A stretch of 64,000 nt of DNA from positions 780,996 to 844,995 of the forward strand of contig LT598463.1 of NCBI GenBank assembly GCA_900074745.1, given 5' to 3'. Positions 1 through 10,073 of this stretch are shown one piece after another. Source of the DNA: Lachancea mirantina. Its lineage: Eukaryota > Ascomycota > Saccharomycetes > Saccharomycetales > Saccharomycetaceae. Both the position numbers and the translations under genes were made by a program. Position 1 is the first letter of the stretch. Every line of letters starts with the position of its first letter. The notes beneath the pieces are model-generated. The model was not told the DNA's origin, did not search any database, and saw nothing but the letters and a program-made list of their open reading frames with translations.

Positions 1-777
1 TTTTTTCACTTGCTTGAACGCATCTCTTGAAGTGATGTCTTCTATTTGTACGCCCATATCTTGCTGATGACGGTCTCGGTTGTTGGAAATTTTCAAAAGC
101 CACATTTTACGCCTTTCTTCGCGCCACTTCGCAACTTCTTCTTCGGTTTGTAATACTATTGAGGTCCCCGGTATCATCGTGGGTGAATTCTTGTTTGCGG
201 TGGCTTTAGGCTCCTCGAAATCTACAGGTTTACCCTCGACATCACCATCATTTTCCTTATTTTGGTGCACACCTTCATCTTTGTTGGAATCTCTGCCCCC
301 AGTGTCGTTGGCAGTTTTCCTTTCATCATTTTCTCGCTGTATATGCCTTTCGTGGGGCATATATATTTGCGTCGTCTGACTAGAGTGCTCCTCTATCCTG
401 TTCGGGCCCGTTTGTTGAGCTGGCGCGATCATATCAAATACTGGGCTCTGTGAGCGATAAATCATGGGTTGAGATCCTCGGTGGTAGTAAGGAAAAGGTA
501 GTGCGGAAGGCACTGAATATGCTTGGTTTCTTTGTTGATCCCAGCTAGAGTATACGTGCATTGGATTGGGGTTGTGATGGTAACCATACGGCAGAGGAAA
601 GCTTTGGTAATATGAGGGCGTCTGGTGAGCATATGCGCCACTTTGTTCAAAGGTTTGGTGATGCTGATATTGATGTCTTGGTCTTTTTATCGCTGATGGG
701 TTTTCGTGTAATATTTGCCCCGTTGATCGAGGTCTAGGAATCTTGGTCCGTCCAGGATCATCATTACTGCTTTGCAT
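1..777 (-). CDS. RSA1: Rsa1/NUFIP-like box C/D snoRNP assembly factor (partial, runs off left edge)
   Basis: The first 259 codons are visible, starting from an ATG at 777, and the frame stays open to the window edge. The N-terminal 200 residues are low-complexity, rich in Q, H, Y, P and S. Near residues 213-235 the conserved NUFIP-type block appears (TEEEVAKWREERRKMWLLK, followed by ISNNR). In Rsa1 this block contacts Snu13 and lets Rsa1 act as a platform for box C/D snoRNP assembly with Hsp90/R2TP; loss also impairs 60S subunit biogenesis. S. cerevisiae Rsa1 has about 381 residues, so roughly a third is missing here. Position fits: DDC1 and APL5 (YPL194W, YPL195W) follow, as next to YPL193W. 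A PAC motif lies about 60 bp upstream. The identification rests on the block plus synteny. Confidence 0.85.
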   Translation of the reverse strand, partial: MQSSNDDPGRTKIPRPRSTGQILHENPSAIKRPRHQYQHHQTFEQSGAYAHQTPSYYQSFPLPYGYHHNPNPMHVYSSWDQQRNQAYSVPSALPFPYYHRGSQPMIYRSQSPVFDMIAPAQQTGPNRIEEHSSQTTQIYMPHERHIQRENDERKTANDTGGRDSNKDEGVHQNKENDGDVEGKPVDFEEPKATANKNSPTMIPGTSIVLQTEEEVAKWREERRKMWLLKISNNRDRHQQDMGVQIEDITSRDAFKQVKK

Positions 778-1368
778 TAAAATAAAGGTTTCTAATGCAA
801 TGGGTCGACGTTTGGCATAGAGATCTATCGTACCTGCGATGAGCTTTCAGGTGCTGTAATTTTAGTTGTGAATCTTTTGCGAGAAAAAAAGCCAATAACC
901 TATGACGATGGGCAAGTGGTAGTTCAACAGCTTTCAGCGTATCTTAACACTAATGTTCTCAAAATTTTGCCAGCCATATTGAGACAATCGCAGAATCTCA
1001 CGGTGATCGTTTCACCTTGATGAATTCAATTTAATTACCAATTTACCTGAATTTGTGACGTTCTATCCTTGCCGTAAATCTCAACGAAAACACGGTTTAC
1101 CTTCAGAACAAAACCCTACAATACTCCAGCAATATTCTTGACCGGTAATGAATCGCCACGGAAATTCAAAAGCCTTTCTCATGGCTGCCACTTATGATAT
1201 CGCCGTCTTATTCCAGTACTGCCGACTACTCCGTAGTAAAGCTCGTACGAAACAAGATTTTGGTGATGATTCTTCAAGAAAATGGCCATTAAGGAATCCG
1301 CATGACTTGAAATCTTTAACAAACGAACCTTGAGAATTTGTACCGAACCATCCTTTCAGCTCACAAAT
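778..1368. other. Divergent intergenic region RSA1/MPC1
   Basis: This is the shared promoter region of two divergent genes. Apart from the PAC and RRPE-like motifs on the RSA1 side I see no gene. The open frames here (for example around 1148-1333) are short, unconserved in appearance and partly overlap MPC1 in another frame. Confidence 0.6.
836..845 (+). promoter_or_regulatory. PAC motif (GCGATGAGCT) upstream of RSA1
   Basis: GCGATGAGCT matches the PAC element typical of yeast ribosome-biogenesis promoters and sits about 60 bp upstream of the RSA1 start. An RRPE-like AAAATTTT lies further up at about 961-968. The PAC/RRPE pair suggests co-regulation of RSA1 with the ribosome-biogenesis regulon. 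This is motif matching only. Confidence 0.5.
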
Positions 1369-1731
1369 ATGTCGCAACCCGCCCAAAGAGCTGCCACCCA
1401 GTCGTTTATCAATAAATTCATTAATAAGCAAACTTTGAAATACGTTTTCACTACGCATTTCTGGGGGCCTGTCTCTAATTTTGGTATACCGCTTGCTGCC
1501 ATTTACGATCTTAAAAAGGACCCAGAGCTGATTTCTGGGCCAATGACTGGTGCTCTTATTGCGTATTCTGCAGTCTTCATGAGATATGCCCTAGCCGTGA
1601 CTCCTAAGAATTACCTTTTGTTTGGTTGTCATATCATTAATGAGGGAGCACAGATAGGCCAGGCCGTGAGATTTTTGAATTATCATTACCTCAGTCCAGG
1701 AAGAGAGACCAAGAAAGAGTCTTCAGCATGA
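1369..1731 (+). CDS. MPC1: Mitochondrial pyruvate carrier subunit 1
   Basis: The 120-residue protein matches yeast Mpc1 almost throughout. The family core [20 protein letters not shown] is at about residues 28-47, followed by [14 protein letters not shown] and the helix ending [12 protein letters not shown]. Mpc1 pairs with Mpc2/Mpc3 in the inner mitochondrial membrane to import pyruvate. I chose the ATG at 1369 because it gives MSQPAQRAA, the same beginning as S. cerevisiae Mpc1; the longer frame starting at 1330 uses TTG. The C-terminal tail after FLNYHYL is shorter than the 130-residue S. cerevisiae protein. The neighbour KXD1 is also its neighbour on S. cerevisiae chromosome VII (YGL080W, YGL079W), here with DDC1 and APL5 between them. 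Confidence 0.95.
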   Translation: MSQPAQRAATQSFINKFINKQTLKYVFTTHFWGPVSNFGIPLAAIYDLKKDPELISGPMTGALIAYSAVFMRYALAVTPKNYLLFGCHIINEGAQIGQAVRFLNYHYLSPGRETKKESSA

Positions 1732-1856
1732 TGCAAATGAAGTTTCGTTGTTGCTGCCGTTTTGCTCTCAAGTTATCGTTACGACTATTCCCTTAAAAGT
1801 ATCATTTGTATGCGGGGAAGCATTTATAATATTCTCCTCATTTGTAGCTCTGTATA

Positions 1857-3521
1857 TTAGTCAAAGATACCTTTAGGTTTAATTGGTTGTGTGGGTCCAA
1901 GGGTCTCATCGTCTTCCAATCTCTGCTTTTTTTTCGTCTTGAGCTGCTCAAGATACCGTCGCTTTTCGCGCTTCAGAATTTCGCGCTGATCGGCTGCCAC
2001 ACTAAGCTCTTGGAGACGATCACTTGAAATGCCCCATTCGACAGTGGTGTTAGTGCGCTCAACAGCTTGATAAACTTTGGTGGGCTCCCGGGTTTCATCG
2101 ATAGTGGGAACTAAATCTTCGCTCTCGCCATTGGATCTTCTGCCTTGAAGCGGGTTCTTTGTCTGGGATTTTGGTGGTTCCTGACTCAATTGAGATGGTT
2201 CCACAAATAGCTGCCTCGGCGTTTTAATGGGACTCACGGATGTTTTTGGTCGTAAGGATGTCCTTGCTGGGCTGTTGGTAGTCGAAAAATTCTCGACATA
2301 TGTTCGATGATCTGTTGTTATTCTCGCAGATCTGCCACCTGTGGCCTCTGTATTAGCCACGTAAGGTAGCTTAACGGTTTCTAAGGCACCTGCATTGCCT
2401 ACGGGATTTGTAATTGAGATGTCATTGTCAGTCACCAGGACAAGCTCTAAGCGAACGTCATCTCTATCAATTTCGAAAAAGATAGGATCTCCAGGGCGGC
2501 AAAACCAAACGTGAACATTTGACTCGAATTTCCATGCAGATGTTAAGTTCGCAAATCTTCGAAAATCCTTCAGCTTGAAATTAACACCCTTTGCGGACGA
2601 TTTATTGCCGCCGTCGCTGTCATTAGTCGTAAAAATGCAGTAATGCTCCAAGTCCGAAGTGCTTACCGTGTTAGTGGCTCTCATTGCAGTTCGTAAAACG
2701 TCGCTATTTCTACCATATATTCCTCTTGTGAACGCCGTCAAACACAGTTTCTGCACGCTAATTTCCAACCTGACTTCCTCTGTCAGATTAGAGCTGCAAC
2801 TGTCAATGAAATTTTTGAAAATGGCGCTATCACAGCATAGATAATTGATCTCGTCTTCCGGGGTTAAATTTTCCTCTGATCGAACAGTGTTAAAAATGTC
2901 GCTGTTAAAGTACGATTGTGATAACTCGCTGGCAATGCCCTGAAATACCTGGAGCAGCCGTGGATCCAGCTGCTGCTCCTGCGTCTCGGTTGAAGTACCG
3001 TAAACGTCCAGAAATCTCTTTTTATATCTCAGGCTGATAACAATAGGGTCGTGTTTTATAGGATTGATGTTCGGAGCGTATTGCTTCAAGATCAAATTTT
3101 CCGTTTGTATGCTGATTTGTAGCCTGTTTGTCAATGCTTCGGGACACAGTGCCGTATTGTTGATCGCCAGAGATATGAGTTTAGTGTCATCGTTGTCAGG
3201 TTTCCGGAAAAGAATCGAAAGATGCTTGCCGTTCACCTTAAAGGAATACATTCGATGCGAATTCTTACTCTGATCCTCAAAACGTTGCTGGCCCTCTTCT
3301 CCAAACACAATATCTTCCGGATGGAACTCGTACGCATCAAAAAATCCCAACCTAAAGCAAGCTTGGCTCATAGATGTATCCGTGCCATTTATCGACCCAA
3401 TGATGAGCTCGCGTGGGGTTATGGTAAATTTAATATCTTCATGAAGCGTAGCCAGAGTTTGAATGGTACGTCGCCAGATGAACTGGTTCTCGGTTTTGCT
3501 GATAGTAGCCTTGAAGGACAT
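1857..3521 (-). CDS. DDC1: Ddc1, Rad9-like subunit of the 9-1-1 checkpoint clamp
   Basis: The 554-residue protein aligns with Ddc1 from its first residues (MSFKATI) to its last (PKGIFD). Ddc1, Mec3 and Rad17 form the PCNA-like ring loaded at DNA damage by Rad24-RFC; Ddc1 then stimulates Mec1 kinase. The two tryptophans known to be needed for Mec1 activation in S. cerevisiae (W352, W544) appear conserved as W330 (in AWKFE) and W496 (in TTVEWG). The clamp fold covers roughly residues 1-370, and the remaining tail is disordered with several S/T-P sites. The tail is shorter than the 612-residue S. cerevisiae protein. The in-frame TTG upstream at 3533 is not used as start because the ATG at 3521 restores the conserved N terminus. 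Confidence 0.96.
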   Translation of the reverse strand: MSFKATISKTENQFIWRRTIQTLATLHEDIKFTITPRELIIGSINGTDTSMSQACFRLGFFDAYEFHPEDIVFGEEGQQRFEDQSKNSHRMYSFKVNGKHLSILFRKPDNDDTKLISLAINNTALCPEALTNRLQISIQTENLILKQYAPNINPIKHDPIVISLRYKKRFLDVYGTSTETQEQQLDPRLLQVFQGIASELSQSYFNSDIFNTVRSEENLTPEDEINYLCCDSAIFKNFIDSCSSNLTEEVRLEISVQKLCLTAFTRGIYGRNSDVLRTAMRATNTVSTSDLEHYCIFTTNDSDGGNKSSAKGVNFKLKDFRRFANLTSAWKFESNVHVWFCRPGDPIFFEIDRDDVRLELVLVTDNDISITNPVGNAGALETVKLPYVANTEATGGRSARITTDHRTYVENFSTTNSPARTSLRPKTSVSPIKTPRQLFVEPSQLSQEPPKSQTKNPLQGRRSNGESEDLVPTIDETREPTKVYQAVERTNTTVEWGISSDRLQELSVAADQREILKREKRRYLEQLKTKKKQRLEDDETLGPTQPIKPKGIFD

Positions 3522-3652
3522 GTGGGACTTCAACCAATGGCTAGTCTTTACAACAAGAAACGTTGAGTAACCTATGGTTCATTATCAGTAACGCGGTTAT
3601 ACGCTTGCCGCTCTTAAGCTACGTATAAAAGTACTTTCAAAATATATACACA

Positions 3653-6427
3653 TCATACCTCACCAGCATTTTGATGAGTATCTTGTTTGTCGTTAGCGCT
3701 GTTCTCTTTGTCTTTGGGCTTTTTCTTGCTCTTCTTGCTCTTCCTGGGCTTTTTCCTTTTGATGACTATAACCTCTTCATCCTGAGCTGAATCTTCCAAC
3801 GACTGATTAGCAAATTTAGCTCTCAACTTGTCCAAATCGGCTTGGGCCTCACCAGTAGAATCTGGACTTAGCGGAGTAAGTGATTTGTTGGATGCAAAAT
3901 CAAAACCTTCCAGTTTGCTGCGATTTCTCAAATTAATTTTGTTGGAAAACGTGTTACCGGATGTTGCGCTGTTATTATCGTGATGTTCATCGCTCTCTGT
4001 CGACGGGTGTGTATCGGGAACTGTTTCATCTGCGAGAACCTGAAGACGCTTCTTCTTCTTGTTCTTCTTTTGTGGGTTCTCTACAGGAATTCTTTCGTCC
4101 TTAGAAAGCCGAATAGCATTAGAAACGCCTGGTGACTCTTCGGGTTCAAGATCTACCAACGAGTTGGATTTTTGACGAATAACTCTCGCATCGTCGCCGT
4201 CGTCCAGGTAAAACGGATTCGTCTGGCGATCGATTTTCCTTTGAATTTCGTCGGACTGACGTTTGGTGTCGACGCGCGTATATTCCTCTTCCTTGAGAAG
4301 ATCCGGAGAGTGCAAATCGTCATGCTGTGAGAAAATGGAGCTATCCGAGTCATCCGACAAATTTTCTGGGATATTTTCGCCTGCTTCCAGCTTGTATTCG
4401 CTTCTGTTAAGTAAATTCTGTAAGTCTGACTCTGAGAGAAAGGGGGTCTCCAAATCTATTGTGACGTTGGATTGCAGTCTTTTTTGGGTTCCCAAGGAAA
4501 TGGGGTTTAGCTCGTACGAGTTAAACAAACTGGGTAGAACGTCTGTAATCAAAAGTGGAAGCTCTTGAATATTAACGTCAATTGACTCATCACAAAGTTT
4601 TAAAAATTCGAGATATTCGTAACTCCGCTCTTGCACTTCAACAAACTTTGAAAGGCTATAGGTTTCAAGAAAGGTGATGAGCTGCTCCACCAGCCTCTTG
4701 ACTTCTATCGGTTCCGCTGATCCACGGTTATTGCACCAGTTGCTGAAGATCTTTAGGAGGGCGTGAATAAGTATCTGTCCTATATCAGCAGCAGTAAATT
4801 TCACCCTCATTAACAATGTTATAAGGTCATCGCCATTGTCAACCAAATTGGAATATTCGCCAATGCACCAAATGCATTCTTTGAGGACGGACGGTAAATA
4901 CGTGGAAATGTCATTACTGGATACCAGCTCTAGAACGGCGCCCATGGCTTTGCCTCGCATTTCAGGCACCTTGACCAGAATATTTCTCCATTCTTCCCCG
5001 AGTTTACGCCCTAGATTTTCGTCCTTGAGCTCCATACTGACGAAACACAAATCTCTCAAAACAGTAATATACCATTCGAAATCAACCAAATTGGCATAAC
5101 TATTCATGGAACAGATCTTTAAGATAGTGAATGCCATTTTGACTTTATAAAATGCAGGCATGTCTACTTCAATCGTTTTGAACTGATCCATTGTTCCAGA
5201 AGATTTTTCAGATCTTGAAAGTGGCACTGTATTCTTTTCAATAAACTGTTTGAGCAAGATCTTAACAGTCTTGGGCAAATTATCCTCATTTGCTGCTCCT
5301 TCTAAGAGTTCTAATGCTCTGCTTCTGATAGAAATATCCACATCCTTTAAGAGTAAAATGACTAAGTCGTCATATTCCGAGATAAACTCGGTGTTGATTT
5401 TGCCAATTTTGTAGAATAGCACGACACTCACGTACCTCAAGTTCGGATCGTTAGAATTGCAGAATTTGGTAATCTGTTCAAGGCAGTTCATGGCCGTATC
5501 GAGGTCTGTATCCCCGAGCATGCCACCTTTCACAATACAGTTGATAGATTCGTATATTACAGAAGTCGCAGAGGTCAAATCCATGAGCTCAAGGATTTTA
5601 GGAAGAAGCTTCGGTTTTAATTTTGACTCAACTTGCGACAAATTCGTGAACAGTTTAAGAAGCCTTATGATGATCCAGTTGTTGTCGATATTTATCAGCA
5701 TTTCATAGAAAAGAGGCGAGAGAGGTATGAATGGTACGGGATTCTTTTTCGAGAGCTCGCAAATAACGCTTATTGTAGCAGAAACGACCGAAGAGTCTTC
5801 GTCCTCAAGTCTAGCGACAAAACTCTCAAAATTGTCTCTTAAAGCCTCCGGGAAGTCCAAAAAAACTTTGAACAGCGCCGCAATGGCCTTTTTCCGAATA
5901 TACGGTCTGTTGCTGCTTAGCATAGAAATCAAGTCGTCACATAAATCTCTAGCAAGTGAGGACGTAACCATCGTGGACAACCCGCTCAACGCGATGCCCA
6001 TTTTCACTTTGTCATTCAATCCATCGTATTTTAGGTCCTTTTTCAACAAATTCGTGGCAAGCATGAGAATGTCGGAATCCTTGTAAAACGATTGCGAAGC
6101 TGCCAGGTATCCCACTCTTTTCTGCTGAATTTTGTTGCTGCTCATTACCTCTAAAATATGAAAATTAGCCCATGACATATCATAACCGTACATTTCCAAA
6201 TACGTTAATTTCAAGACCGCATTAGTCTTTAGATTGAATTCAGCTGAATTGACCTCTTCACGGCATTCGGACAAGGCTTGCGAAAGAAATTGGCCCAGTT
6301 GTTCCGGAGTCTCGCTATGAGCTCTTATGCCTTTTATAAGGTCCTTTAGAGATTTTTCAAAAAAAAGCCCAAAAGGCCTAAGCCTTTGCATAACCTCCTC
6401 CGTACTAGGAGCAAATGCAGAGGTCAT
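3653..6427 (-). CDS. APL5: AP-3 adaptor complex delta-like large subunit
   Basis: This is a 924-residue adaptin, close to the 932 residues of S. cerevisiae Apl5. The adaptin N-terminal HEAT/ARM solenoid covers about residues 25-580, with typical stretches such as KLTYLEMYGYDMSWANF and RYVSVVLFYKIGK. After an acidic and serine-rich hinge, the C terminus holds several lysine clusters (KKNKKKKR; KSKKSKKK). AP-3 carries cargo such as alkaline phosphatase and Vam3 from Golgi to vacuole; the Apl5 ear region contacts the HOPS subunit Vps41. The gene lies between DDC1 and OXR1 in the S. cerevisiae XVI-left order, with KXD1 from the sister track inserted. It is divergent from KXD1 with about 190 bp between starts. 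Confidence 0.95.
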   Translation of the reverse strand: MTSAFAPSTEEVMQRLRPFGLFFEKSLKDLIKGIRAHSETPEQLGQFLSQALSECREEVNSAEFNLKTNAVLKLTYLEMYGYDMSWANFHILEVMSSNKIQQKRVGYLAASQSFYKDSDILMLATNLLKKDLKYDGLNDKVKMGIALSGLSTMVTSSLARDLCDDLISMLSSNRPYIRKKAIAALFKVFLDFPEALRDNFESFVARLEDEDSSVVSATISVICELSKKNPVPFIPLSPLFYEMLINIDNNWIIIRLLKLFTNLSQVESKLKPKLLPKILELMDLTSATSVIYESINCIVKGGMLGDTDLDTAMNCLEQITKFCNSNDPNLRYVSVVLFYKIGKINTEFISEYDDLVILLLKDVDISIRSRALELLEGAANEDNLPKTVKILLKQFIEKNTVPLSRSEKSSGTMDQFKTIEVDMPAFYKVKMAFTILKICSMNSYANLVDFEWYITVLRDLCFVSMELKDENLGRKLGEEWRNILVKVPEMRGKAMGAVLELVSSNDISTYLPSVLKECIWCIGEYSNLVDNGDDLITLLMRVKFTAADIGQILIHALLKIFSNWCNNRGSAEPIEVKRLVEQLITFLETYSLSKFVEVQERSYEYLEFLKLCDESIDVNIQELPLLITDVLPSLFNSYELNPISLGTQKRLQSNVTIDLETPFLSESDLQNLLNRSEYKLEAGENIPENLSDDSDSSIFSQHDDLHSPDLLKEEEYTRVDTKRQSDEIQRKIDRQTNPFYLDDGDDARVIRQKSNSLVDLEPEESPGVSNAIRLSKDERIPVENPQKKNKKKKRLQVLADETVPDTHPSTESDEHHDNNSATSGNTFSNKINLRNRSKLEGFDFASNKSLTPLSPDSTGEAQADLDKLRAKFANQSLEDSAQDEEVIVIKRKKPRKSKKSKKKPKDKENSANDKQDTHQNAGEV

Positions 6428-6617
6428 TGAGCTTCTGATAGCCTCTATTAAGTGACTGGGAACGCTTTAAATACGGTAGTCACAAGCTTATTAGCTTTAC
6501 TTTATCCCAATTAATAAATAAAAAATCATAGAGTACGTAAAATATAGGAAGTTAAATTGAGTGAGATCAGGATACTCAAGAACTCTTTACCTTTAACTTA
6601 AACGCAGTGGCATTGCT

Positions 6618-7172
6618 ATGAGCTCTGAGAGTCCAACTGGAAGCTCTATACCATCAAGGACTCCAAGTATAGACTCCAGAATATATTCAATTCCTGACAC
6701 GGTGGTCGATCTGGCTCAAACTGATGAGAGCAGCAGTGAAGATGACTTAGAAGCAGATAATGACAGTGAGGATGCTTTCCTTAATCAGGCAGTGGCAGAA
6801 AGTAGCAGTATGTTTTTGATGAGTCAGATTGATACTCCGATGTTCGACGCGTCTAGGTACATTTTCCAATCTCTTACGCAAAGTATGAATTCTGTAGACT
6901 TCTCCGAAGCGATTGCGCTGCAAACGCGGACCTCAGGGTTGATAAATTCCAAAAGTAGAGAGCTTAAACGTTTGACATCGGAGCTAGAGCAGCGATTACT
7001 CATCTTCCAGGACAAATTCGAGAAGGGAGCAGCATCATCGAAGCGCATCAAATACAACTTACGGAAGACATCTGAAACCATAAAGAAGATAAATGCTGAG
7101 TTCGAACGACAGTACCCTATCGAATTCAACCAGGCCCGGGAATTGATTTTCGAGAGGCCTTTCGAGGATTGA
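6618..7172 (+). CDS. KXD1: Kxd1, BLOC-1-like complex subunit
   Basis: This 184-residue protein has an acidic, serine-rich N-terminal half (about residues 1-75) and a helical C-terminal half beginning with MFDASRYIFQSLTQSM. The second half contains the KxDL-type coiled coil: leucine- and lysine-rich, with LQTRTSGLINSKSRELKRL and later LIFQDKFEKGA. Kxd1 belongs to the yeast BLOC-1 complex on endosomes, which helps the Rab GAP Msb3 act on Vps21. Identity rests on the coiled-coil segment, similar length (S. cerevisiae about 218) and synteny with MPC1 (YGL080W next to YGL079W). It is convergent with OXR1, whose stop is 95 bp away. Confidence 0.85.
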   Translation: MSSESPTGSSIPSRTPSIDSRIYSIPDTVVDLAQTDESSSEDDLEADNDSEDAFLNQAVAESSSMFLMSQIDTPMFDASRYIFQSLTQSMNSVDFSEAIALQTRTSGLINSKSRELKRLTSELEQRLLIFQDKFEKGAASSKRIKYNLRKTSETIKKINAEFERQYPIEFNQARELIFERPFED

Positions 7173-7266
7173 GAACAGTGGAGTACTGTTTTACGGTTCT
7201 GTTCGTCGTAGCATTAAGCAATCCACATCAAACTCGCCTCCTGGGCGGCCTGCATCACATCTAATT

Positions 7267-8016
7267 TTATCCAACGCGCCATACCTCGAGTCCAACTACA
7301 TGAAATTTGTCGCCCTCTCGGCTGAGCGTCTCATTCCCAAATGTCAAACTCGGGTTGGAAACACCATTGAGAAGTCCGCTATCGATCCAAAGACCGTAAT
7401 GTCCATCGCCAGCTCCCATCGACAAAAATTTGCTAGTGCAGTATATCACAAATTCGTTCAGTCCAGTGAAGGGAAACCCTTTGAAACTCCAACGATGCGA
7501 TCTATCAGCTTCAGCACCGTCATCAGCTTTGGTGTCTCCTATGTACAATGTCGGTACTTTTTCCAACTTCCACAGAAAACACTCGCCGTTCCCATAATAT
7601 CTTCTGTTGTCCGTGGGACGGAAATGTTCGTTAGTGTAAGCACCGAAAATCCCCCCTTTTTTGTCTTCAACTACAAGCACATATCCAACTCTAGCGGACT
7701 GTTTACCATCAGGCGCAATATTGTCATATAGTGATCGAAGAGATGCACCGTGTTGCTCTAAACTGTACACCAGCCTCCAATCGGTGTAAAGTTGGATTCT
7801 TGTAGGCATTAAACTTCTTATTTCGTCACACATCTCAGGAGTCAAGAGTCTATGTTTAGTCGTATCCTTGACCCCATTCAGGTATACAGGTAACGGACCA
7901 TCGTCTGTCCCTGAACCAAAAGGATTAGACATCTCGTTCGTTGTAGCTGTTTGGGAAAGATTGGGGCTTGTCCAAGACCCTTTGAGCTTTGTCAGTCTGT
8001 CTTTCAAAGAAAACAT
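7267..8016 (-). CDS. OXR1: TLDc-domain protein Oxr1
   Basis: The 249-residue protein is almost entirely a TLDc domain (about residues 45-249), with the typical blocks IQLYTDWRLVYSLEQHGASL, GGIFGAYTNEHFRP, GECFLWKLE and the closing FGNETLSREGDKFHVVGLEVW. S. cerevisiae Oxr1 (273 residues) was first tied to oxidative stress resistance; yeast Oxr1 is now known to bind the V-ATPase V1 sector and promote its disassembly. The V-ATPase B subunit VMA2 happens to lie at the other end of this window, but with no sign of linkage. It follows APL5 as in YPL195W-YPL196W. Start ATG gives the short basic N terminus MFSLKDRLTKLKG. Confidence 0.93.
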   Translation of the reverse strand: MFSLKDRLTKLKGSWTSPNLSQTATTNEMSNPFGSGTDDGPLPVYLNGVKDTTKHRLLTPEMCDEIRSLMPTRIQLYTDWRLVYSLEQHGASLRSLYDNIAPDGKQSARVGYVLVVEDKKGGIFGAYTNEHFRPTDNRRYYGNGECFLWKLEKVPTLYIGDTKADDGAEADRSHRWSFKGFPFTGLNEFVIYCTSKFLSMGAGDGHYGLWIDSGLLNGVSNPSLTFGNETLSREGDKFHVVGLEVWRVG

Positions 8017-8375
8017 AATCAGAATTGACAGATCATGAGCTAGATTTCTCGCTCAAATGATGCCTAATCGTTGTTTCTTGCAATGGTCTTAAAGGAGTGT
8101 GACCTTCGTTCTTAACTGTTGGGTTATTCACGTGATCTCCCTTGTGAGTGACACTAAGCATGTAGACATTGCCACCATCGAAAGTGCCCTATAATATCAT
8201 GGGATTCATGTATATACGTATATTTAAACGGTGACAAATTGGTAATGCCACGTTTGTGCTTGTCCTGATTTCTTGTTACAGGACTAGCAGGCTTTCTAAT
8301 GGGGCACTTTTAATGTCAAATATGGCCTATATTCAACGTTCGAAAAAAGCGAGCGATAAATATCACCCATTTCGG
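8017..8375. other. Intergenic region, OXR1 promoter and desaturase terminator
   Basis: Both flanking genes are on the minus strand. A palindrome-like TTCACGTGAT (E-box core CACGTG, about 8129-8138) lies about 115 bp upstream of OXR1. I see no gene in this stretch. Confidence 0.5.
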
Positions 8376-10073
8376 TTAGCGGGCCTGATCACCACTTGCG
8401 TCGATGCTCTTGATTTTTTTTTCACTCACAGCTTCATGTCTCATGGTTTCGGCACAATCAAGCATAGTCTTAGCCTGGCGTCCAATTTGAGCCAACTTAC
8501 TCAGGACCACATCGTTTCCCTTGGCAAAACCGTAGATTGAGTAAGTCAATCCAACGCGCTGACATAGATCTATAACATACGGTTGGGCATCTCTGAGATT
8601 GTGTCTAGGTAGCCTGGGGAAAAGATGATGAACAACTTGAAATTGTAGACCCCCATGTAGAAAATCCAGCCAGCGAGCACAGTCGACGTCCATGGACGTC
8701 CTCAATTGTCGCATCGGGAATGATTCTGTCACACCTAGGTCAGAAGTCGACATGGCAAAATGTGAGAGCGTGATTTGAACGTGAACTAACATGGTGGTGA
8801 TGTGACTAATCATAACGTATGCAAACCGTTCCCAATTTGTGTGAATCGAGCGGTATACTATCAAGTAGAAAAACCAGTAGTTGAAAAAAGTGAGCCCTGC
8901 CAGTTCGAAATAGCGGAACCAAGCGGCCTTGCCTTTTCTTGGGCCTAGACCCAAGAGCACATGTGTCCAGCTCAGTCTATAGAGATTGAATCTCCCGAAT
9001 GCTAAAATTGGATAATAGAGGTAGTTTTGAATTGGAATCGTTTTTTGGGCTAATTTATCAAACCATAAAAACTTCTCATAGTACGTGGAGTAAACGTTTT
9101 TTAAGAGTCTTGTACTCACAGCGAAAAAGGGAAGGTGTTGAATGTCGGGATCGTGGATTGGGTCGTTTGTTACCAAGTGGTGAACATTATGATTTCTTTT
9201 CCACCACCCCAACGACAGTCCTCCTATCCAAGAAGCAATCACCATGCCAAGAATGTTATCGGCCTGGTAATTATGCGTGATGGAAATGTGGCCAGCATCA
9301 TGAGCAATAAATACGAGCTGTTGCCACGCGGCGCCTAACACAATAGCACTCCAAATCTTAGCGTCTCGGTAAAACAAAAGATAAAATGAGAGAGCGAAGA
9401 GAGATCCGATTCTCAAAAATTCTTTCAGATATCGCGAATAATGGCATTCATAAAGATTGGCCGCGATAACAGCTTGATGTGTCTTGTTATATTCGTCAGA
9501 AAGCCATTTTTGAGTCTTTGGATCAAGGTCGGGCAAATCAATCAAGTCCTTCTTGACCAAATCATTGTCGTAGTTATCAATAATGGTTGACGGATCCGTC
9601 ACAATTCTTTTCTCGTATGCCTCGGTTAACTTAAGCGACGGTACGACGCCTTGGGGAATCTTGGGGAATATTTTGACTTCTGGTTCACCGCACATGCGTC
9701 TGCTTGACGAAACGTCCTGGAATTGGCCACTCGTATCGACATTCCGCCATTTGAACAACAGTTCTGGGCCGTCCGATAATTGATTCTCAAGAACTTCAAA
9801 CTGACCACCTTGAATAGGGGGAACGAAATTGTGCCACTGTTTTTGAATCTTGCCTATTTTCCATTTTTTGAATTCCTTGACTGTGTCGTCACAGTGATAT
9901 GCCTTCATTTCATCTGTTGCGTCACGACCAATCATATGATGAATCGCTTTATCACCGCCGGGATGAAACCGAATCCATTTATCCAGTTGCAATACCAAAT
10001 CTTCATATATCACGACAGCTTGGCCTTTCGCTATCCTGTCTTCGATCTCTGATCTAGTTATTATTCGATTCAT
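8376..10073 (-). CDS. SLD1: Cytochrome b5-fusion delta-8 sphingolipid (long-chain base) desaturase
   Basis: The 565-residue protein has an N-terminal cytochrome b5 domain with the heme motif HPGG (H37) and the second heme ligand H60, then a membrane fatty-acid desaturase domain. The three histidine boxes are visible: HDAGH (258-262), HNVHH (295-299) and QVVHH (479-483). The glutamine in the last box is typical of b5-fusion front-end and delta-8 sphingolipid desaturases. Such enzymes put a delta-8 double bond in the sphingoid base of glucosylceramides in the ER. S. cerevisiae has lost the pathway; Kluyveromyces and Lachancea species keep it. I chose the ATG at 10073 (MNRIITRSEIE) because it begins right at the b5 fold; the 18-residue upstream extension is not needed. 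Substrate choice (delta-8 sphingoid rather than delta-6 acyl) is inferred from taxonomy. Confidence 0.9.
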   Translation of the reverse strand: MNRIITRSEIEDRIAKGQAVVIYEDLVLQLDKWIRFHPGGDKAIHHMIGRDATDEMKAYHCDDTVKEFKKWKIGKIQKQWHNFVPPIQGGQFEVLENQLSDGPELLFKWRNVDTSGQFQDVSSSRRMCGEPEVKIFPKIPQGVVPSLKLTEAYEKRIVTDPSTIIDNYDNDLVKKDLIDLPDLDPKTQKWLSDEYNKTHQAVIAANLYECHYSRYLKEFLRIGSLFALSFYLLFYRDAKIWSAIVLGAAWQQLVFIAHDAGHISITHNYQADNILGMVIASWIGGLSLGWWKRNHNVHHLVTNDPIHDPDIQHLPFFAVSTRLLKNVYSTYYEKFLWFDKLAQKTIPIQNYLYYPILAFGRFNLYRLSWTHVLLGLGPRKGKAAWFRYFELAGLTFFNYWFFYLIVYRSIHTNWERFAYVMISHITTMLVHVQITLSHFAMSTSDLGVTESFPMRQLRTSMDVDCARWLDFLHGGLQFQVVHHLFPRLPRHNLRDAQPYVIDLCQRVGLTYSIYGFAKGNDVVLSKLAQIGRQAKTMLDCAETMRHEAVSEKKIKSIDASGDQAR